This document shows, piece after piece, positions 5,126 through 5,148 of a stretch of DNA of 5,148 bases. The position numbers and the translations under genes were made by a program. Each line of letters opens with the position of its first letter. Position 1 is the first letter of the stretch. Under the pieces are notes generated by a model. That model made no database searches. It was not told where the DNA came from and was given only the letters and a program-made list of their open reading frames with translations. This DNA comes from Cyanobacteriota bacterium (GTDB taxonomy: Bacteria > Cyanobacteriota > Cyanobacteriia > Phormidesmidales > Phormidesmidaceae): the NCBI GenBank assembly GCA_027483425.1, contig JAIXUR010000245.1, positions 1 through 5,148 of the forward strand, given 5' to 3'.

Positions 5126-5148
5126 ATGCCGCCAATCCCCATTTCCGC
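5126..5148 (+). CDS. Probable start of a downstream gene, cut by the window edge
   Basis: An ATG at 5126 begins MPPIPIS and stays open to the window end, so only seven full codons are visible and the product cannot be identified. GAGG at 5114-5117 lies eight bases upstream and overlaps the lyase TGA stop (5113-5115), a layout typical of translationally coupled genes in one operon. A competing ATG at 5118 in another frame lies too close to GAGG to be favoured. Confidence 0.4.

Noticed and set aside
4621..5142. 173-codon minus-strand ORF covering the bilin lyase
   Set aside because: It mirrors the lyase gene, whose plus-strand frame has clear family motifs. The antisense product is unrecognisable.

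Overview
The window comes from a GC-rich cyanobacterium, and everything in it looks chromosomal and core. Three things point to a cyanobacterium: a CpcS/CpeS-family bilin lyase, which serves phycobilisomes; a cyanobacterial-type uroporphyrinogen decarboxylase (hemE); and four exact copies of the HIP1 octamer GCGATCGC (119-126, 2354-2361, 3364-3371, 4132-4139), where well under one would be expected by chance. The genus cannot be fixed from the sequence; filamentous Leptolyngbya/Nodosilinea-like lineages would fit.

Layout from left to right. Positions 1-112 are a very G-rich non-coding tail with G-quadruplex potential. An EF-G paralogue follows on the minus strand (113-2146); its GTPase domain has Ser where the catalytic His normally sits. 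A 180-base leader with small hairpins separates it from a minus-strand PD-(D/E)XK nuclease carrying an AddB/Cas4-type four-cysteine iron-sulfur signature (2329-3114). Next is a 20-bp inverted repeat with a T-rich tail on the minus strand (3139-3186), probably the hemE terminator. hemE itself is on the minus strand (3220-4281). A 312-base divergent intergenic region then leads to the plus-strand bilin lyase (4594-5115), and the first codons of a probable further gene start at 5126.

How the genes relate. hemE makes coproporphyrinogen III on the route to heme, chlorophyll and bilins, and the divergent lyase attaches bilins to phycobiliproteins, so this pair is linked by tetrapyrrole use and may share control through the intergenic region. 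The three minus-strand genes are collinear, but the gaps and the hairpin argue against one tight operon. The nuclease and the EF-G paralogue have no evident link to each other or to hemE.

No mobile element, CRISPR array, tRNA or rRNA was seen, and I found no convincing undescribed multi-gene system. The most interesting points are the EF-G paralogue's altered switch II residue, the stand-alone Fe-S nuclease with an unusual translation start, the 17-bp tandem repeat in the hemE leader, and the lyase's loss of a conserved tryptophan motif.
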